Positions 20,400 through 33,420 of a DNA stretch of 64,000 nucleotides are shown in pieces (position 1 is the first letter of the stretch; the number at the start of each line of letters is the position of its first letter). The notes under the pieces were generated by a model that was not told the DNA's origin, made no database searches, and was given only the letters and a program-made list of their open reading frames with translations. The position numbers were made by a program, and so were the translations under genes. The DNA comes from Isoetes taiwanensis (taxonomy: Eukaryota; Streptophyta; Lycopodiopsida; Isoetales; Isoetaceae), in contig JAJEKV010000164.1 of NCBI GenBank assembly GCA_021234155.1, positions 1,000,783 through 1,064,782 of the forward strand, in the 5' to 3' direction.

Positions 20400-22000
20400 C
20401 CCCAATCAATCAGCGGCTAGTACCTTTTCGAAAAACACTTCAAGGAAATTCCTAGACTGGTCATCGTGGCTGAAACTTAAACATCTTCTTGATGTCTTGG
20501 GGCCTCTCTACCAATATACCCTCCGGCATGCAATTCACGGCAAAAGTGGTATCAAGTGGTGCAAATGCCTCAACAAGATAGCTTGCCGATTGATTGCAAA
20601 CCCATGTTTACTCAAGGGTCCCTTTTCTTTTGTCGGCAATTCGGAGTGATGTCTTTCAGGTAGAGGTTAGGAACATCAAATTCCCTCGCTTTCATTTGCT
20701 TCATCCTCATCATCGCTTTGTAGAAGACATTTTTCAAGTTGGGTTCATCCAAAAGAAAACAACGCCATGCACCTTTATCCGATGCCCCTTTGCTCTTAGC
20801 TACCTCATAGTCGCTCATCCGGCACAAGGGATATCATTATGAAGATTATACAAGCGCTTTTTATCTTTGCATCCTCAAATCGGTATCCTTTGTCTCAAAG
20901 AGAAGAGAGCCTTCCCTAACGACCTTTAGGCATTCCAAGTCATTATGAAGCCACCAAAGCATGCATATGAGGCTCTCCCGGGGGCATATGATGACAATAG
21001 TAAAGAGCTTACGAAGTTGTTAAGCCTATGCAGCTACTAAAAAACTGCTGCACTCTGTTGAGTCATCCCCTTCTCTCCTTTTGCAGTCCACGCTATCCAA
21101 TACAAAGAAATATTACGAGGGGCCTATTGTTGTATCGGGTAGGAGACCTTTATAGCCGATAGAGACCAGGTATTGGAGTGCGGATAAGTCACCACCAACA
21201 TCTTCGGGATCGGCAACCTTTCTTCTCAGCTCAGCCATCACCTTATCTGATAGCTTTGCGGTGTGCTATTAGTTCTTTGATTTCCTGTTTTGCAGAAATT
21301 CCTTCGACCAAAAGACGTATTCTTGATGTCATCGGCCGGACATGCCATACTTGTCTAGCGGGCCGACTTGGACAATGTTACATCACCGGATAGCCGGAAG
21401 TTCTTCACCAACCGCTACCTTCATAACTTCGCATGTTCTTTATATGAGTGCAACAATCAATGAAGGACATTTTGTCCTTCTTGAAGAAGCCTTCTTGTCT
21501 GAGAACTTCTTTGTTTATGCATTGATTTAACAACCAAATGATTTCATCATCTTGAAGGCCCTGTACTTTCCTCATCTCGGTAGTCTTGAGATCAAATATT
21601 GAAGTATCTTGAGGAGGCACTCTTCCCATTGGGTCTGGTAGCTGTTTCTGAGCACAAGCATCCCAGAACTCGTTCCATTTCGCCCAGACTTCGTCCTTAG
21701 CGAAGACGATCTTGTAGGCATCTGTGGGACCTCACGGAAAGTCGCCGGGACGTCTCACTGCTTCCTCCCCAGTTTTTTTTCCTGTTTTTTTTGCCCTTGG
21801 TTTCCTATCTTGGATGATAGTCTGAGCCAAGGTCTTTTCCAATGCCTTAAACTCCTCAGACTTCGTTCCTCCCTGTTTTGTTTGCAGGGGTCTTCCATAT
21901 TCTATCCATTGCTGGCGGGCATGACGGAGTTGCTCCACGTAAGGGCTGCACATGTAAGGAAAGCATGTCAGCCAATATGAGCAGGGCATACAAAAATTAA
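20400..22000 (-). pseudogene. degenerate element X coding region
   Basis: Several minus-strand frames read as pieces of one protein: VEQLRHARQQWIEYGRPLQ (to 21989), then after a CACAG acceptor DAYKIVFAKDEVWAKWNEFW running into LKTTEMRKVQGLQDDEIIWL and FFKKDKMSFIDCCTHIKNM (21405-21714), and MSDYEVAKSKGASDKGAW (20612-20827). Between 20830 and 21400 the frame is broken repeatedly. The KWNEFW segment resembles a DIYALFHQMWNKWKKGEL segment in element Y (37264-37320), so both elements may encode related proteins. Function unknown. Confidence 0.4.
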
Positions 22001-22039
22001 CCGCTTTTTAGATCAAGCAAACAGGATAATCAGGAAACG

Positions 22040-22425
22040 TCAAAGGCAGCCGTGCCAATTCGCGCCTGGCGTGAATTCATGCTGCCAATTCGCGCCTGGC
22101 GTGTATTCGTCCGCGAATTGTCAGCATGAATACACGCCACGCGCGAATTGCCAACGTACTACATTGGCAATTCGCGCGTGGCGTGTATTCATGCCGACAA
22201 TTACGCTGACGAATACACGCCAGCGCCAATTGGCAAGATGAATACGCCGCTTAGGCGCTAATTGGCAACGCATTCACATTCGCGCTGGCGTGTATTATAA
22301 AGCTGATCAAAATGCGCGATATTGGCAATTGGCGTGGCGTGTATTCATGCTGACAATTCGCGGACGAATACACGCCAAGCGAGAATTGGCAGCATGAATA
22401 CACACCAGGCGCGAATTGGCACCAG
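22040..22425. repeat. cluster of element X motif repeats
   Basis: About ten copies of a roughly 20-bp motif, AATTCGCGCCTGGCGTGTAT in its fullest form, alternate in direct and inverted orientation over 380 bp and are strikingly GC-rich against AT-rich flanks. Single copies occur at 19915-19975, 24003-24018, 25910-26022 and 39945-40212. Alternating inverted copies could form hairpins or serve as binding sites. The part 22430-22890 has no supported feature. Confidence 0.8.
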
Positions 22426-22898
22426 TGATGACTTTAAGGTGTGAAACTTCGTAAAGTTGCTATATTTAACCATTTTTTAAAATTTGGATTCGATGGTTTA
22501 CTAGGATGCGTACGCTAAAGAACTTTAAAAAATCGCCAAAATTTGATAATATTGCATCCCAATTATAGTAAATTCGCCAAATTAATGGATATTTTACAGT
22601 AAAAACCTCGATTTTATGGTAAAACATCCAATTCTACTAAATTGGTTTCTATAAAAATGTTGGAAAATAGGAAACAATCGCCACCATTTCTATAGTTTAG
22701 AAGCAGCTAGAGGATGATAAAGTCATCACTGATTGGCACGCCTTGACACACGCTGGACCTAGTCTACTACTGTTATTCCTACTTGATATATCTGACTCTA
22801 TTCCACCAAATATACTAACCTTTTATAAAGAAAGACTTCGCCCATTTCGTTCAATGTTGCACTAATCTCTGCCAGGTCTTCTGCAGGGGTATGGGGGC

Positions 22899-24530
22899 TT
22901 AGAAACTGACACCTCCTGTGGTTGTAATGTAGCAGATACATTGTTTGTCCGGTTTGCTTAGCCTGGTTGGATAGGGGTCGTTATGCCTCAATAGAATCTT
23001 TGTCCGGTCAATAATAAGGAAGCATACATTAGGGTTCTCCCTTGTTAGCTCCTCTAGTGTTGTCCTTTGGAGTGGAGCATCCTTTTTCTTATCCCAAGGA
23101 AGCACGTCACCTGGCATAGGAACTTGGCCTGGATTCCTCACCATCGCCCTCAATATTTCTCTTGCATGCTCGAGTCATACCTCCCCGCTAACAAGACTTG
23201 ACTTATGTGATCTCAGACGGTCAACATGGATGGGATGTGTAAAAGATTGGCCAAGTGGGTAGTTAATGCATACTTGACTAGCCTACTCATTGCCTCGGTG
23301 CAATTTTATTTCGAGTCATTTTCGCCAAAATGCCATCAATCTGTTGCAGCTGGGATGTCCTTTCCTAAGTCCAGCAATCTTCGTACATCCCTGATATCAT
23401 TTTGATGCTTCATCTCCTCCAGGTAGTAACTTGGAGAAGGTTCTCGCAAAGCTCTCCTCACTGCAGACACCCCTTCACTAATAGAAACTGGAGTGAGGAC
23501 AGTATTTTGAGGCCATCCGTACTTGAAACATGACTCAGCACTCACGTCCTTCTTCATCAGACCATCTTTGAAAGCAGTTGCCCTGGCATGTGTAAATCTG
23601 ACGAGATCTTTCTTGTGGTTCTTCACAACCTCCACTAGGATTTGACAACATATGTCATCCTGCTCCTCACAAGTGATAAGAATACCTTGTTTCTTCCTAA
23701 GATCGGTCTCTTTCTTTCTGGAGTGTAACACAAGATCCACCTTACCATTTGTTTTGCCTACATCAACATACCACTCCTCACTGTCATCCTTCTTCTCCTC
23801 GGGGCATGGAGGATCTGTGTCTGCTCTGATAATGGATCCACTATCATCCATCGACAATGCATAGGATATTGCGTCCTCATTGGGCTTTCCCTTCTTCTGT
23901 GAGCTAGAGCTCGCTGGAGTATCTTCCGAGCCTCTTGCTTTCTTAGGAGGAGGTGTAGGAGCTACCGTTCGGTTTTGTCTCTTCTTCCCTGCAAATGAGG
24001 GTGCAATACACGCTTAGCGATTTCAGTGGTCATCAATTCGGCCAGGCTAAAGTCTGAGAATGGCATCTGATCCCAATTACAGACATGCACTCATAAGGCG
24101 TGCCAATTACAGCATGCCGAACAGACACTCGAAGGCAGGCCAACTAGACACGGTCATATTACTTTACACACGGTGGACAAATTATAGACGTAGCAGTTAG
24201 TCCACCAACAGGGACAATTTAACACTGGGGAAGGACATTTATTATGCGAGATGCAAATACAAGTCAACTGCGAGAAATGAGCGGCTAAAGAAATGATAGA
24301 GCGAGGAGTGTGAGCAGCTATAGAAATTTAAGTCACCGCTACGTAAATAATAGACGGGGAGTATAGGCGTAAGATACGAGCAAACACAAGTAAATCTGAG
24401 CAAACACTGCACACTAATCAGAGCAATGAACAATGAATGAATAACACACAGAATGATGACAATACTGACCTTGAGCATCTTCTCTCGTGGCCTGGCCTGA
24501 GTTTGGAGCAGCACGACCTTTGGGCGGCAT
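22899..24530 (-). CDS. element X minus-strand gene, 5' part
   Basis: A possible first exon (24471-24530) starts at ATG with MPPKGRAAPNSG and ends at a GTCAGT donor. The main exon starts after a TTTGCAG acceptor (23988) with a basic, Pro-rich, nuclear-signal-like stretch (PPPKKARG), then an acidic linker and about 170 codons with EEWYVDVGKTNGKVDLVL, VRFTHARATAFKDGLMKK and RDVRRLLDLGKDIPAATD (to 23336). A third frame (22899-23153) holds VRNPGQVPMPGDVLPWDKKK. The phases of the first two exons do not close in my reading, so boundaries are provisional. No domain that I recognise; it probably encodes a DNA-binding or transposition protein of X. Confidence 0.4.
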
Positions 24531-25055
24531 CTTTGCGATGATCTTGCGCCTCGGAGTTCTTGAGCGTCACCGAGCAAGTCGACAATCAAGAAGCAAGAAA
24601 TGGTATTCAAAACTTATATAGATTTCCATAAAGGCGATTAGGTCGGTTTTCGATCGACGGGTTTCATTCGGATCAACTTTTGATCGACGGTCCGATAGAA
24701 GCGAGCGGTTATTAAAATTTCGCGGATCGACTTTTAATCGACGGTCCGATAGAAGGGAGCGGTTATTTAAATTTCGCGGATCGACTTTTAATCGACGGTT
24801 AGCAATCTTACGATTGGGCCTAATGGGCGGGGCCGCGATAAATGCGGCGATAAATGGCTCTACAACGCCGTATTGTCAAATCCCATAATTAGATTTCACT
24901 CAGCGGCTAGAAAAGCAATACAATTAGCGGATAATTTGAAACTACCACCTAATCTTGCCTTGACCTTTCTTGTCATTCGAACTCGAAAGAACTTGGAAGA
25001 ACAGGAAGAACTCGAAAGAACTCGGAAGAACTGGGAAGAAGCCGGCGCCTGAGCG
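24531..25055. promoter_or_regulatory. divergent promoter of element X with 54-bp repeats
   Basis: The interval separates the minus-strand start (24530) from the + strand start (25056). It contains a 54-bp unit (CGGATCGACTTTTAATCGAC core plus GGTCCGATAGAAG) repeated about 2.5 times at 24669-24722, 24723-24776 and 24777-24800. An AAGAACTCGAAAGAACTCGG-type purine repeat (24990-25040) lies just upstream of the + strand start. The layout suggests one bidirectional control region for both X genes. Confidence 0.5.
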
Positions 25056-25380
25056 ATGTCGAGCGCCTTCATGTAAGTTCATCTACTCTTTCAAAACCCA
25101 AGCTCCAAATTAATCCCATGATCTTGCGACATTGAACAGCATTGGAGAAGAATTTTACATGCTGACGACGAATTTGAAGAGGAGGGTGGGAAATTGCAAG
25201 ATAGAATCAGTCGATCCGGAAGCAATCTGCCATGGAGTTCCTCTTGGAAATGATCATGTGAAGATTCTAGTAACCAGTTGCCATTTCAACGACGAAGCAT
25301 TACCCAGGCATCCTGATGGAGACACAGTGGGTGAAAGCATCGGAACCTTTGTTGCATGGCCAGTAATTCGCTTAAAGAAG
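25056..25380 (+). CDS. DUF8039-like exon of element X, + strand gene
   Basis: Exon 1 is 25056-25072 (ATG TCG AGC GCC TTC AT), a GTAAGT donor follows, and exon 2 starts after AACAG at 25140. The phases join cleanly into MSSAFIIGEEFYML, then HGVPLGNDHVKILVTSC and VGESIGTFVAWPVIRLKK, ending at a GTGAGT donor (25381). The G-x-x-x-G-T-F-x-x-W-P ending and the preceding spacing fit DUF8039, a domain found in plant transposon proteins. The rest of the gene was not found; it may lie beyond the piggyBac-like insertion or be lost. Neighbouring 25400-26125 holds only motif repeats. Confidence 0.6.
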
Positions 25381-28090
25381 GTGAGTTTCATTTTTAGAAG
25401 GAAGATAGATCAGAAAAAGTAGATTGAGTGCTTATACTAAGATGCACAAGCTGATTATGTCATATATATGAAATTAAAACGCTTGCATGCCAGACCAGTC
25501 ATTCAATATTTCAAAACTATAAGGCCTGCAGACCAGAGCATTCAGGAATTTAAAAAACATTGTATTCTTTACATGGATGGGATATTCTTTAAAAAACCTG
25601 CATTCTTTACATTGTTTTAATTATATCTGTGTGTTATTCACCTATGTGTTATTCATCTGTGTGTTGTTCCTCAGTAGTCTCAAATGCTGGCACAATAGTC
25701 TCAAATGCTGTTGAAAAAAGATAAACTGGCATACAGGATTCCGGCAAATAAGATGGTGCAGCTATTGGGATATTACCCAAAATGGCTTCGAGGTTTGCAA
25801 CTCTAATTATCAGCTTAGCATTCTCCATTTCAAGCCCCTCCAGAGCACGACACTACTCATTGAATACGCTTATGCTTGTAGCCTATGCTGGCACAGGAGG
25901 AACTTCAGTTGAATACGCGCTAGGCGTATGTTCAGTTGAATATGCGCCAGGCGCGAATTCATAAATCTGTAAGTTAGAGAGAAAAAACAAATTAGTGATT
26001 TCGCGCCATGAGCGAATACCATTCATTTGTAATTTAAATGCAGTACTGGCATTAGCAGAAGTCTTATGAATTGTAAACTCATTTAATGCATTAAAAAAAT
26101 TAGCAGGTCTTTGTGAAAAGAAATATTAACACTAGAGTTGTCCCTTGATGGACCATAAATGGTTCATTTGTACAGTTCGCTTTAAAATTCATATAAAATC
26201 AATGGCATAAAATTCAGTTAAACCCTTTCTACATGTTAATATATAGCAGTCATGTTGCACAGGAAAAATAGTTAAAAATGTATATACCTCTAAAATTGAA
26301 AGTTATGTTTAGGTGAATCAAGGGGGGTCAAGTCCAGTTTGCTTCATATTTACATAATGTAAAACTGTCTCAACAAAATGATTTTTTTCATTATAATGGT
26401 ATTTTTCTATACGAGATAAGGATGAATATGCAAAAAACCTTGTTCCAATCTGAAGTCTAGAAAGGAAGATATAGTCAGTCAAACATGACAGGGTCAAAAC
26501 AGTTTTCTGTCTTCTGTGGACCAATAATGGTTCCCAGAAGGCTGTTTCAATTAAAATTCTATAACTTTTGCATGAAAATGATTTTTTACTTCAAATTTGG
26601 TATATAAGTAGTTGACTAATTGCTTCATGCATAGAAAATATTTGTTGGCCTGTAATTTGAAGCTTCAGCTTTGACTTATAGTAACAATTTTAAGTGACTT
26701 TTAATTGAAGTTCATTTTGTTATATTTGAAGGAAATTTATTGAAATAGTATGTCATTGAAAAAATCATATATGAATGCTTGTATGGATATGAAACCAATG
26801 AAAAAACAAGTAAAGAAAAAGAGCAAAAGACACGATCATGATAAATCAATAAAGGTTTCTGTACCTAAGACCATTACTGGTCCACAGGTTCATTTTAAAT
26901 CAATAACTTCTTTACCATATTCGATCTCAAGCTGAATTTTAGGATATTAGTATTTCATGAGATCCTCTATCAATAAAAAATATATATTGCTAGGTTTGGG
27001 CTAAAACTTTTAGTATTACTTCCAAGTTATCATAAAATGTTTTCCATATTTGATCTCTAGATTTATGTCTTGAAAATGAACTTCAAACACCATATTTCAA
27101 AGCTTCTCAAAGTTAAGATAACAATGCAAGATGAACCAAGGAAAAATATGAAAAGGTATGACTAAAGAAGATCAAGATAGACTGCTATGCTGATGGCAAT
27201 TATTGGTCCACATGACCTCTCATTTAAAAGCCAAGAACATCATCATCTTAATCAATTCCTTAAAATATAGTTTATATCACATTATATATGATAACATTAG
27301 TTGATTAGGAAGGATTGTCTATCTAAAAGGTGATATTGAAGCACAAAAATTAAGTAATTAAGAGCTACTTTGAATGTATGAGAAAGTCCACTTACACCTT
27401 TCAAAGATTATCTTATAGACGATGAGAAATCATAATATCATTGTAGAGGACAAAATGAATAGAGCCAATGCAAATAAATAAAGAAATTTTCTCAATCCAG
27501 TTGGTTTAATCCTGGACCTATAAATAGTCCATGCTTATTTATATTCAAATGTTGTATATAATATATTATTCTAACATGAAATTTGAGATATATATTGCCA
27601 ACAAAGGTTCAAATTTACAAAAATTATAGCTTATCATAAAAGTTGATCTACATGTACTATGGTCCTACTTAGACTACAACACTTTGAAGCAGCCACATAT
27701 TGTCTAACTTTATAATAGTGGAAAGTAAGTAGGTTTCTTCATTTTTTTTTCCTAATAAGACCACACCAAGGATCTCAATATCCCTTTTTTATTATATATT
27801 GAGCCATTTAAAAGGTTTATGGGAGAAATGTAGTGCAATAAGTTAATATTTTAGATGAACTAGCAAAACAGGTACGGAAAGTCTTTTGATCTATTTATTT
27901 ATAGTCATGGCTAAACTTCGTGATATTGTCCTCTATTCATCAATAGCCATCATTACCTACATTATTGTTGAGTTTTAGACCTATAAGAATGTAATCAATG
28001 CACTTTGGAACCTTTCTTTGTGTTCATCCTGTTATATTAGATCTTGTTTAAAGCAGAGTTTCATTAAAGTTGGAATTCTGAAGACAAGTT

Positions 28091-28380
28091 GGAATAATTT
28101 TTATATAGTATACCTTGGAGGGTTATGTATACCTCAATACTTATAGTATGGTTATGTGTATTACAAAAGGTTATGTATACCTGTTGCATACTAGTATACC
28201 TCAATACATATAGTATGGTTATGTGTATTACAAAAGGTTATGTATACCTGATAACAATAAGATTACAATAAGATAACAATAAGAGTACAACCAGATTACA
28301 ATAAGATAACAAGTACTATTATTTTACTATTACTTATAGTACGGTTATGTGTATTACAAAAGGTTATGTGTACCTGTTGT
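28091..28380. repeat. subterminal repeats of element Y, left end
   Basis: A phrase built on GGTTATGTGTATTACAAAAG followed by GTTATGTATACC occurs three times (about 28149, 28211 and 28333), mixed with ACAATAAGATAACAA repeats. Their place just inside the terminus suggests subterminal transposase-binding repeats. Confidence 0.6.
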
Positions 28381-28714
28381 ATACTAACACAACCAGATTA
28401 CAATAAGATAACAAGTATTATTATTCTTCTACTATTACTACGAATGATCGGAACTAGCGGTGGCTCGAGAGATCCTTTCGATCATGAACATTTGATACCC
28501 CTATTCCACGGAGATGGATGATAACATCGGCGGGATCGGGATAATGGCGAGGATTGAGAGCAACAAGTGGTGAGCGGTCTTCAAGCGGTATATCTCATTT
28601 CGCGCACCGCTTGAAGTCCTCATGATTCATCTTGCAAGTGATAGAATCGCGTTCAAGACAGAATACGTCATAGCTAGGACGGAGGCCAATGTTTTCTTTT
28701 CGGCAATTTGATGT

Positions 28715-28810
28715 ATATTTATACCCACCAAAATTATTGATGGTATATACCCACCAAAATTATTGATGGTATATACTCACCAAAATTATTGATAGTATAT
28801 ACATAGAAAT
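28715..28810. repeat. 26-bp tandem repeat, about 3.5 units
   Basis: Units of ACCAAAATTATTGATGGTAT type (about 28727-28805) lie about 60 bp upstream of the first twin promoter (28866). Confidence 0.7.
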
Positions 28811-28865
28811 TATTGGATCATATACATGTATGGTACTCGTATAATGGCAATGAACACCAATAATT

Positions 28866-29783
28866 CACATCAATAATTTTACTTCACTATAAAAGCAGCT
28901 CCATCCGGTTGGTAGAGCTCATTCATCTCCCATGGCTTCCTTGCACGATCGTCCGGAGAACATCCGATCCTTCAGGTGCTACCTTAGCTATAATGATGCG
29001 TGTGAATGCTCTACGAAATGGTATCAAACTTGATCCATGGCTGCGGTCCAAAGCGGATGGTCTGCGAGTGCTTGCAAGAAGCTCACTTGTGTTAAGGTCC
29101 ACCTTTATTGGCTTCCGATCGAGGGAGATCTATGAAATTTGAATAGCATCCGTGCTTTGATGTTGATGATGAGTGAATCGTATCGCTAAGGATATAATAA
29201 TGACATGAGTACTTATGAACTATGCAAGGCGTCTTTTATTTTCAATCACACCTATATTAGTCAGCGGCAATGACGAAAGTGAATCATCTATGATATGTAT
29301 ACACGTTAAGGGATATAATAATATAAGCACTTATGATTTGTGTATACATTAAGGATATATATAAGCATAGTGAATATTAGTTGATGCATAGAATCTGAGT
29401 ACATGATAGAATCACCACATGCAGTACATGATACTTGTATATGCTCAATGATGGCTCTGGTCCACCCCAATAATTCACATCAATAATTTTACTTCACTAT
29501 AAAAAGCGGCTTCATTGAGGCTGGAGGTCATTCATCTCCCATGGATTATTTGCCTTCTTCTGTTCATTATATCGAGGCGATCAAGTGCTCAATGAGCCAC
29601 TCTGATCTTGTTGGTTGCCTAGACAGGCATCTTCTTCTTGATCCCTATCTGCGAAGAAAAGCTTTGGGCGCTGAGATTCATTGCCCTGCGTCAATTCGTG
29701 TTATGATCCATCTGATATGGCTTCCTGAGCGCATGAGCTATGAGATATCAGGGATCACTACTACAGATCCTGAAGATGATTGA
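28866..29783 (+). CDS. twin small genes of element Y with copied promoters
   Basis: Two units share an almost identical 75-bp leader (CCAATAATTCACATCAAT, then TTCACTATAAAAGC with a TATA box, then CATTCATCTCCCATGG at the start codon): 28854-28934 and 29463-29543. The second gene (29541-29783) is an intact 80-codon frame with LLDPYLRRKALGAEI and IHLIWLPERMSYEI. The first (ATG 28932) stops early, but other frames carry KLDPWLRSKADGLRV and VKVHLYWLPIE, so it is a frameshifted paralogue. The leaders are better conserved than the coding parts. Product unknown; no domain recognised. Confidence 0.5.
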
Positions 29784-29949
29784 ATCACCTGTTCAACATA
29801 TAAGCACTTCTGACCATCTTATCTATGAACCATGTATGCATTTATATATTAAAGATGTAAGCAGTTATATATGATCATAAATATAGTAATGTACAAGATC
29901 TTATGTATTAAGATGAAAGGTATGTATTACAAGTACAAGATCTCATGTA

Positions 29950-32540
29950 TTAAGATGAACAATGTGCTATGTCTTTCCACATGTCTACAATATATTTCGG
30001 AATTTGGACTGTTTTCGGCCTCTTGCCATTGGCATCCCAAGCATAATGAATAGCATCTAAATTTTTGTACCTTGAAGGATCGGAAGGATTAGGCCGCCAA
30101 CGCTTAGTTAAGCAGTCTTTGTAGTCCCCTCCAGTAGGCTTCCACCACGATACAAAAATATGGCCAAAATATGTAGATTCTGGATCAAGAACAGCATTCT
30201 CCTCTGCATATCCTAACCAAGTGGCAGTGTTATCATCTCCAGGTCTGACTAGAACAAACATACCCTTTGCGACATGTACGTGAGGATCAAACTCTTCAAG
30301 AGGCAACAACGGGGGGCCATCGGCGGGCCACAATAAGATGGTAAAGGTCGTGTGACCAAAGGCGGAATCGTCGACCTACGGAACAAATCTTTGTTTGTTC
30401 TAGAGGAGCTTGTCTTGTTTGTGGCCAAAATGCATCATTTTGAGGGCGTCTGGAGCAACATCCTCAAAGAGATAAGAAGTGGCTCCAATACTCAACACAC
30501 TTGCCGTGTATTGCCTTGCAAACAAGCTACTTTCTTGATTCTTACATATGTCCTTCCATAGGGAGATGTATTTGTTGATGCTATCCTTCAACCCTGGAAG
30601 ATCTTTCAATGTTGGTCTAGGAGGAATATTTTGTGGCACACCACTTGGTATCATTGGCTGACCATGTTCATCCTCTTTCCACATTCTAACTCCTGGAGAA
30701 TCTCTTTGGAAGCCACTCTTTATGTGTAGGGACGCATTTTGTATTGCATAACAGGCCAATCTCCTGCCATCTTAAATTTGAAGAGCAATGGTTCAGTATG
30801 CCCAACCAGGCGTTGGCCCTTATCAGGGATGAATCCCTTCACAAAAGCCTTCCAATTTGGAACTTCATCAATAAAGTATGGAATTGGAGATTTCGCATTG
30901 CACTTCTTTGAACAAGTAAAAGTAGCTCGCGGTAGTGTCAAAGCATCGATGAACTCATCAAGGTTGAAAAATTTCCAAATAAAGCATCAATATCATCATG
31001 GGTGTGGCCGACCATTATAAAGCCCACTTGACCTTAAGCCAAGTCAAATAAGATAAGTATGAAAAGACATACCTATTTTTGTTTTGCCCTGATGCATTAT
31101 CAAGTTGCAAATAGAGATTTCGAGGGAGAGGGTTGAACACCTCAGGATTCGTTGTAGTTGAAGCATTTGGCAATACTTACGCCATAGAAGCAAGTTTGTT
31201 CTTCAAAGGATTGGTATCCTTTATTTGCTTGCATCCATTTGCAATCTGGGGGCTTACTTCCACATAAGTCACCTATCTTGTCCTCTTGTACCAATTCCAA
31301 GTTATGCAATATCCTAGAAAGTGAACCAATATAGAAGTTTGAATCATCTTTCCATAAATCAAGTGAGAAATGACCATAGGCACGACCACCATGCCCATGA
31401 GTTAGAGCTCCTGTCAAACTGCTCTTCAAGCGATCACCTCTCCATCTGATTTTGCTAGATGATGACTTCTAGGCACTAAAGTCTTAACCACGATCCATCT
31501 TATCATGTATTATACATAGATGATTTTACGGAGACCATTTGTGACAATGCTCTCCAATGCCAATATTGATTACGCAAGGCGTTGCTCTAGCATATGAGAC
31601 CGACGTTGAATTGCAAGATTTCGTCTCTCTCTTGTATCTTTTGTTTTTTCCGCTTACGCTTAATTACCACTTGAGATGTTGCATTTTAGAAGGCTGTATT
31701 TTTGCAATGCTAACATCTGGAAATTCTCTTTTTCCATATACCATAGAAAGAGTTCAAGGCTACAGTTGTTCCTGTAAGCTCTTCAACGATTGCACCAACT
31801 TCTTTATGTATAAGCTTCTTATTAAGAATGGAAGGAAGCTTCCGTACATTTTCTCTTACATCATCTCTACCTCTTTTGCTCCTATGGGGAATACTTTCAG
31901 CATTCTCCTGAATGAATCTGTCTAGCACACATTAGGTGGCCAATGTAGAAGATCTAGGCTTCTTAGAGCCCGGTATTACCATGTTGACTACCTTTGCACC
32001 TGCTTCAAATCTGTTTCTCCAATTGTAAAATGTTGGATCGACGATACCTAAAGCCATCGCCACCCATGGGCAATTCCATCCCCTTGAGCACTATCATGTC
32101 CTCTCCTTCTCCTGTGTAAGTCACACTCAGCACGTCAAAAAAAAAAGGTAACCCTTGCATTGTATGGTTGGGATAAAAATTCTTTTCTTAATTCACGTAC
32201 TTGATGCTTGGTAAGTTTCTTGTTGCAAGTATTTTTGCGTGACTTGACTTCATGAACTTATTGATTGAAGTTGTGGAGCATAGCCTTTCCTCTTTGCTTT
32301 TCCCCTTGGGCTCTCTTGGAATCCTATGTGTGTAAGTATACTTCCTCTTTCATTTGAATTGAGCACGAATGTTGTCCTCAAATGATTCAAGCTCTATATC
32401 CTCATTTTCTTTAGCTTTCTCGAGCTTGCGAGATGTTGTGAGGCAGTCCTTCCATCCAGCTGACATCACATCACTATTTTTCCATAGAACAAGTGCATTC
32501 TCACTTGGCCTTTACGCACAAGCATGACATCTCCGGATCC
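29950..32540 (-). pseudogene. DUF7869-type transposase-like gene in element Y
   Basis: Minus-strand frames collinear with the gene at 42217-45213: an N-terminal segment (RKLPSILNKKLIHKEVGAI, about 31830), LTGALTHGHGGRAYGHFSLD (about 31400), the core PLPRNLYLQLDNASGQNKNR (about 31110-31070), VGHTHDDIDALFG (about 31010-30970), PNWKAFVKGFIPDKG (30840) and a C-terminal region (29950-30759). The D-N-x-x-G-Q-N-K-N and G-H-T-H-x-D-x-D-x-L-F motifs define the DUF7869 family, an RNase H-fold, transposase-like family of uncertain biochemistry. A GTATGT follows QNKNR, so an intron or frame change lies there. Many stops and shifts make it a pseudogene. It is the best candidate for Y's own transposase. 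Confidence 0.6.
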
Positions 32541-32771
32541 TCTTTCATTAGTTAAGAAGCACCTTTCCAACACAAAGGCCAACCTTTGTGTCTCCTAAAA
32601 TTCATCATCAGCGGCATCCACGAGGATCACGGAATAGAATTATAGCTTCGCATATTTAGTTCTAGTACAAGAATGGAGAATGTGGCCTTTGCATTTCCAA
32701 GAGTTTGTTCTTGAGTAACTAGGTGGTGGCTCATCATCATCGATGGTATTCTCAGCGAGCAAACCGAGTAG

Positions 32772-33420
32772 CTAAATCCACTGATGGACCAATCTCTTCA
32801 TCTGCATCTGATACGCCTCCACAGATTCTATGTATGAGTTGTATGAGGTAGGTGTCCCCATGTCTGATCTTGGTGTCTCATCATGGGCTGCATCAATGCC
32901 ATGAAAACGTATATCGCTCCGAGGCCATTCGATGAATGTGCCCACAGCCTCTGCAATATTATCTGCACCCGCACATGCAATCGGAAGCACCTGAGTTGGC
33001 ACCACAGCCTCGGTAACTTGCAAAACCACGTTCTGTGCATCCACATCCTTCCCATGGATGCTACTTCTATTCAGCCAATGACCTCTGCCAACAACAACAT
33101 TGTCCTTTGCATAAGTTCACCAAGTTCTCCGAGTTGCTCATTGGGTGAGATGAAGGAGAAAAAAAGGGTGATGGCGATGTAGAGGAACTACTAGGCGGGT
33201 TAGGGGTTTCCGTCTCAGAAGATGATCTGGGTGAAGCATCACGGGCCGATTCTCACGTCCGCGGCTAGGCCATTCGATCAATGTGCCTACGGCCCCGGCA
33301 GCGTTATCCGCTTTTGCACATGGAATGGGAAGCACATGGGATGGAATTATGGCTTCAGTAACCTCCACGGCGGCGTTCTTAAAGTAGTCAATGCTCTTTC
33401 CATGTAGGTGCCCTCTATGC
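32772..33420 (-). CDS. two tandem DUF8039-like modules in element Y
   Basis: Module 1 (about 33420-33240) reads HLHGKSIDYFKNAAVEVTEA, then PSHVLPIPCAKADNA and GAVGTLIEWPSRG. Module 2 (about 33060-32900) reads SIHGKDVDAQNVVLQVTEAV, then PTQVLPIACAGADNI and EAVGTFIEWPRSDI. They lie about 350 bp apart and are similar in DNA, so they arose by tandem duplication. Both end in the G-T-x-I-x-W-P signature of DUF8039. They lie directly upstream of the DUF7869-like gene on the same strand and may be its N-terminal part. Module 1 shifts frame after WPSRG. Confidence 0.5.

Noticed and set aside
22040-22425. CRISPR-like array
   Set aside because: The motif copies alternate in orientation with irregular spacing and no unique spacers of constant length, and the genome is that of a plant.
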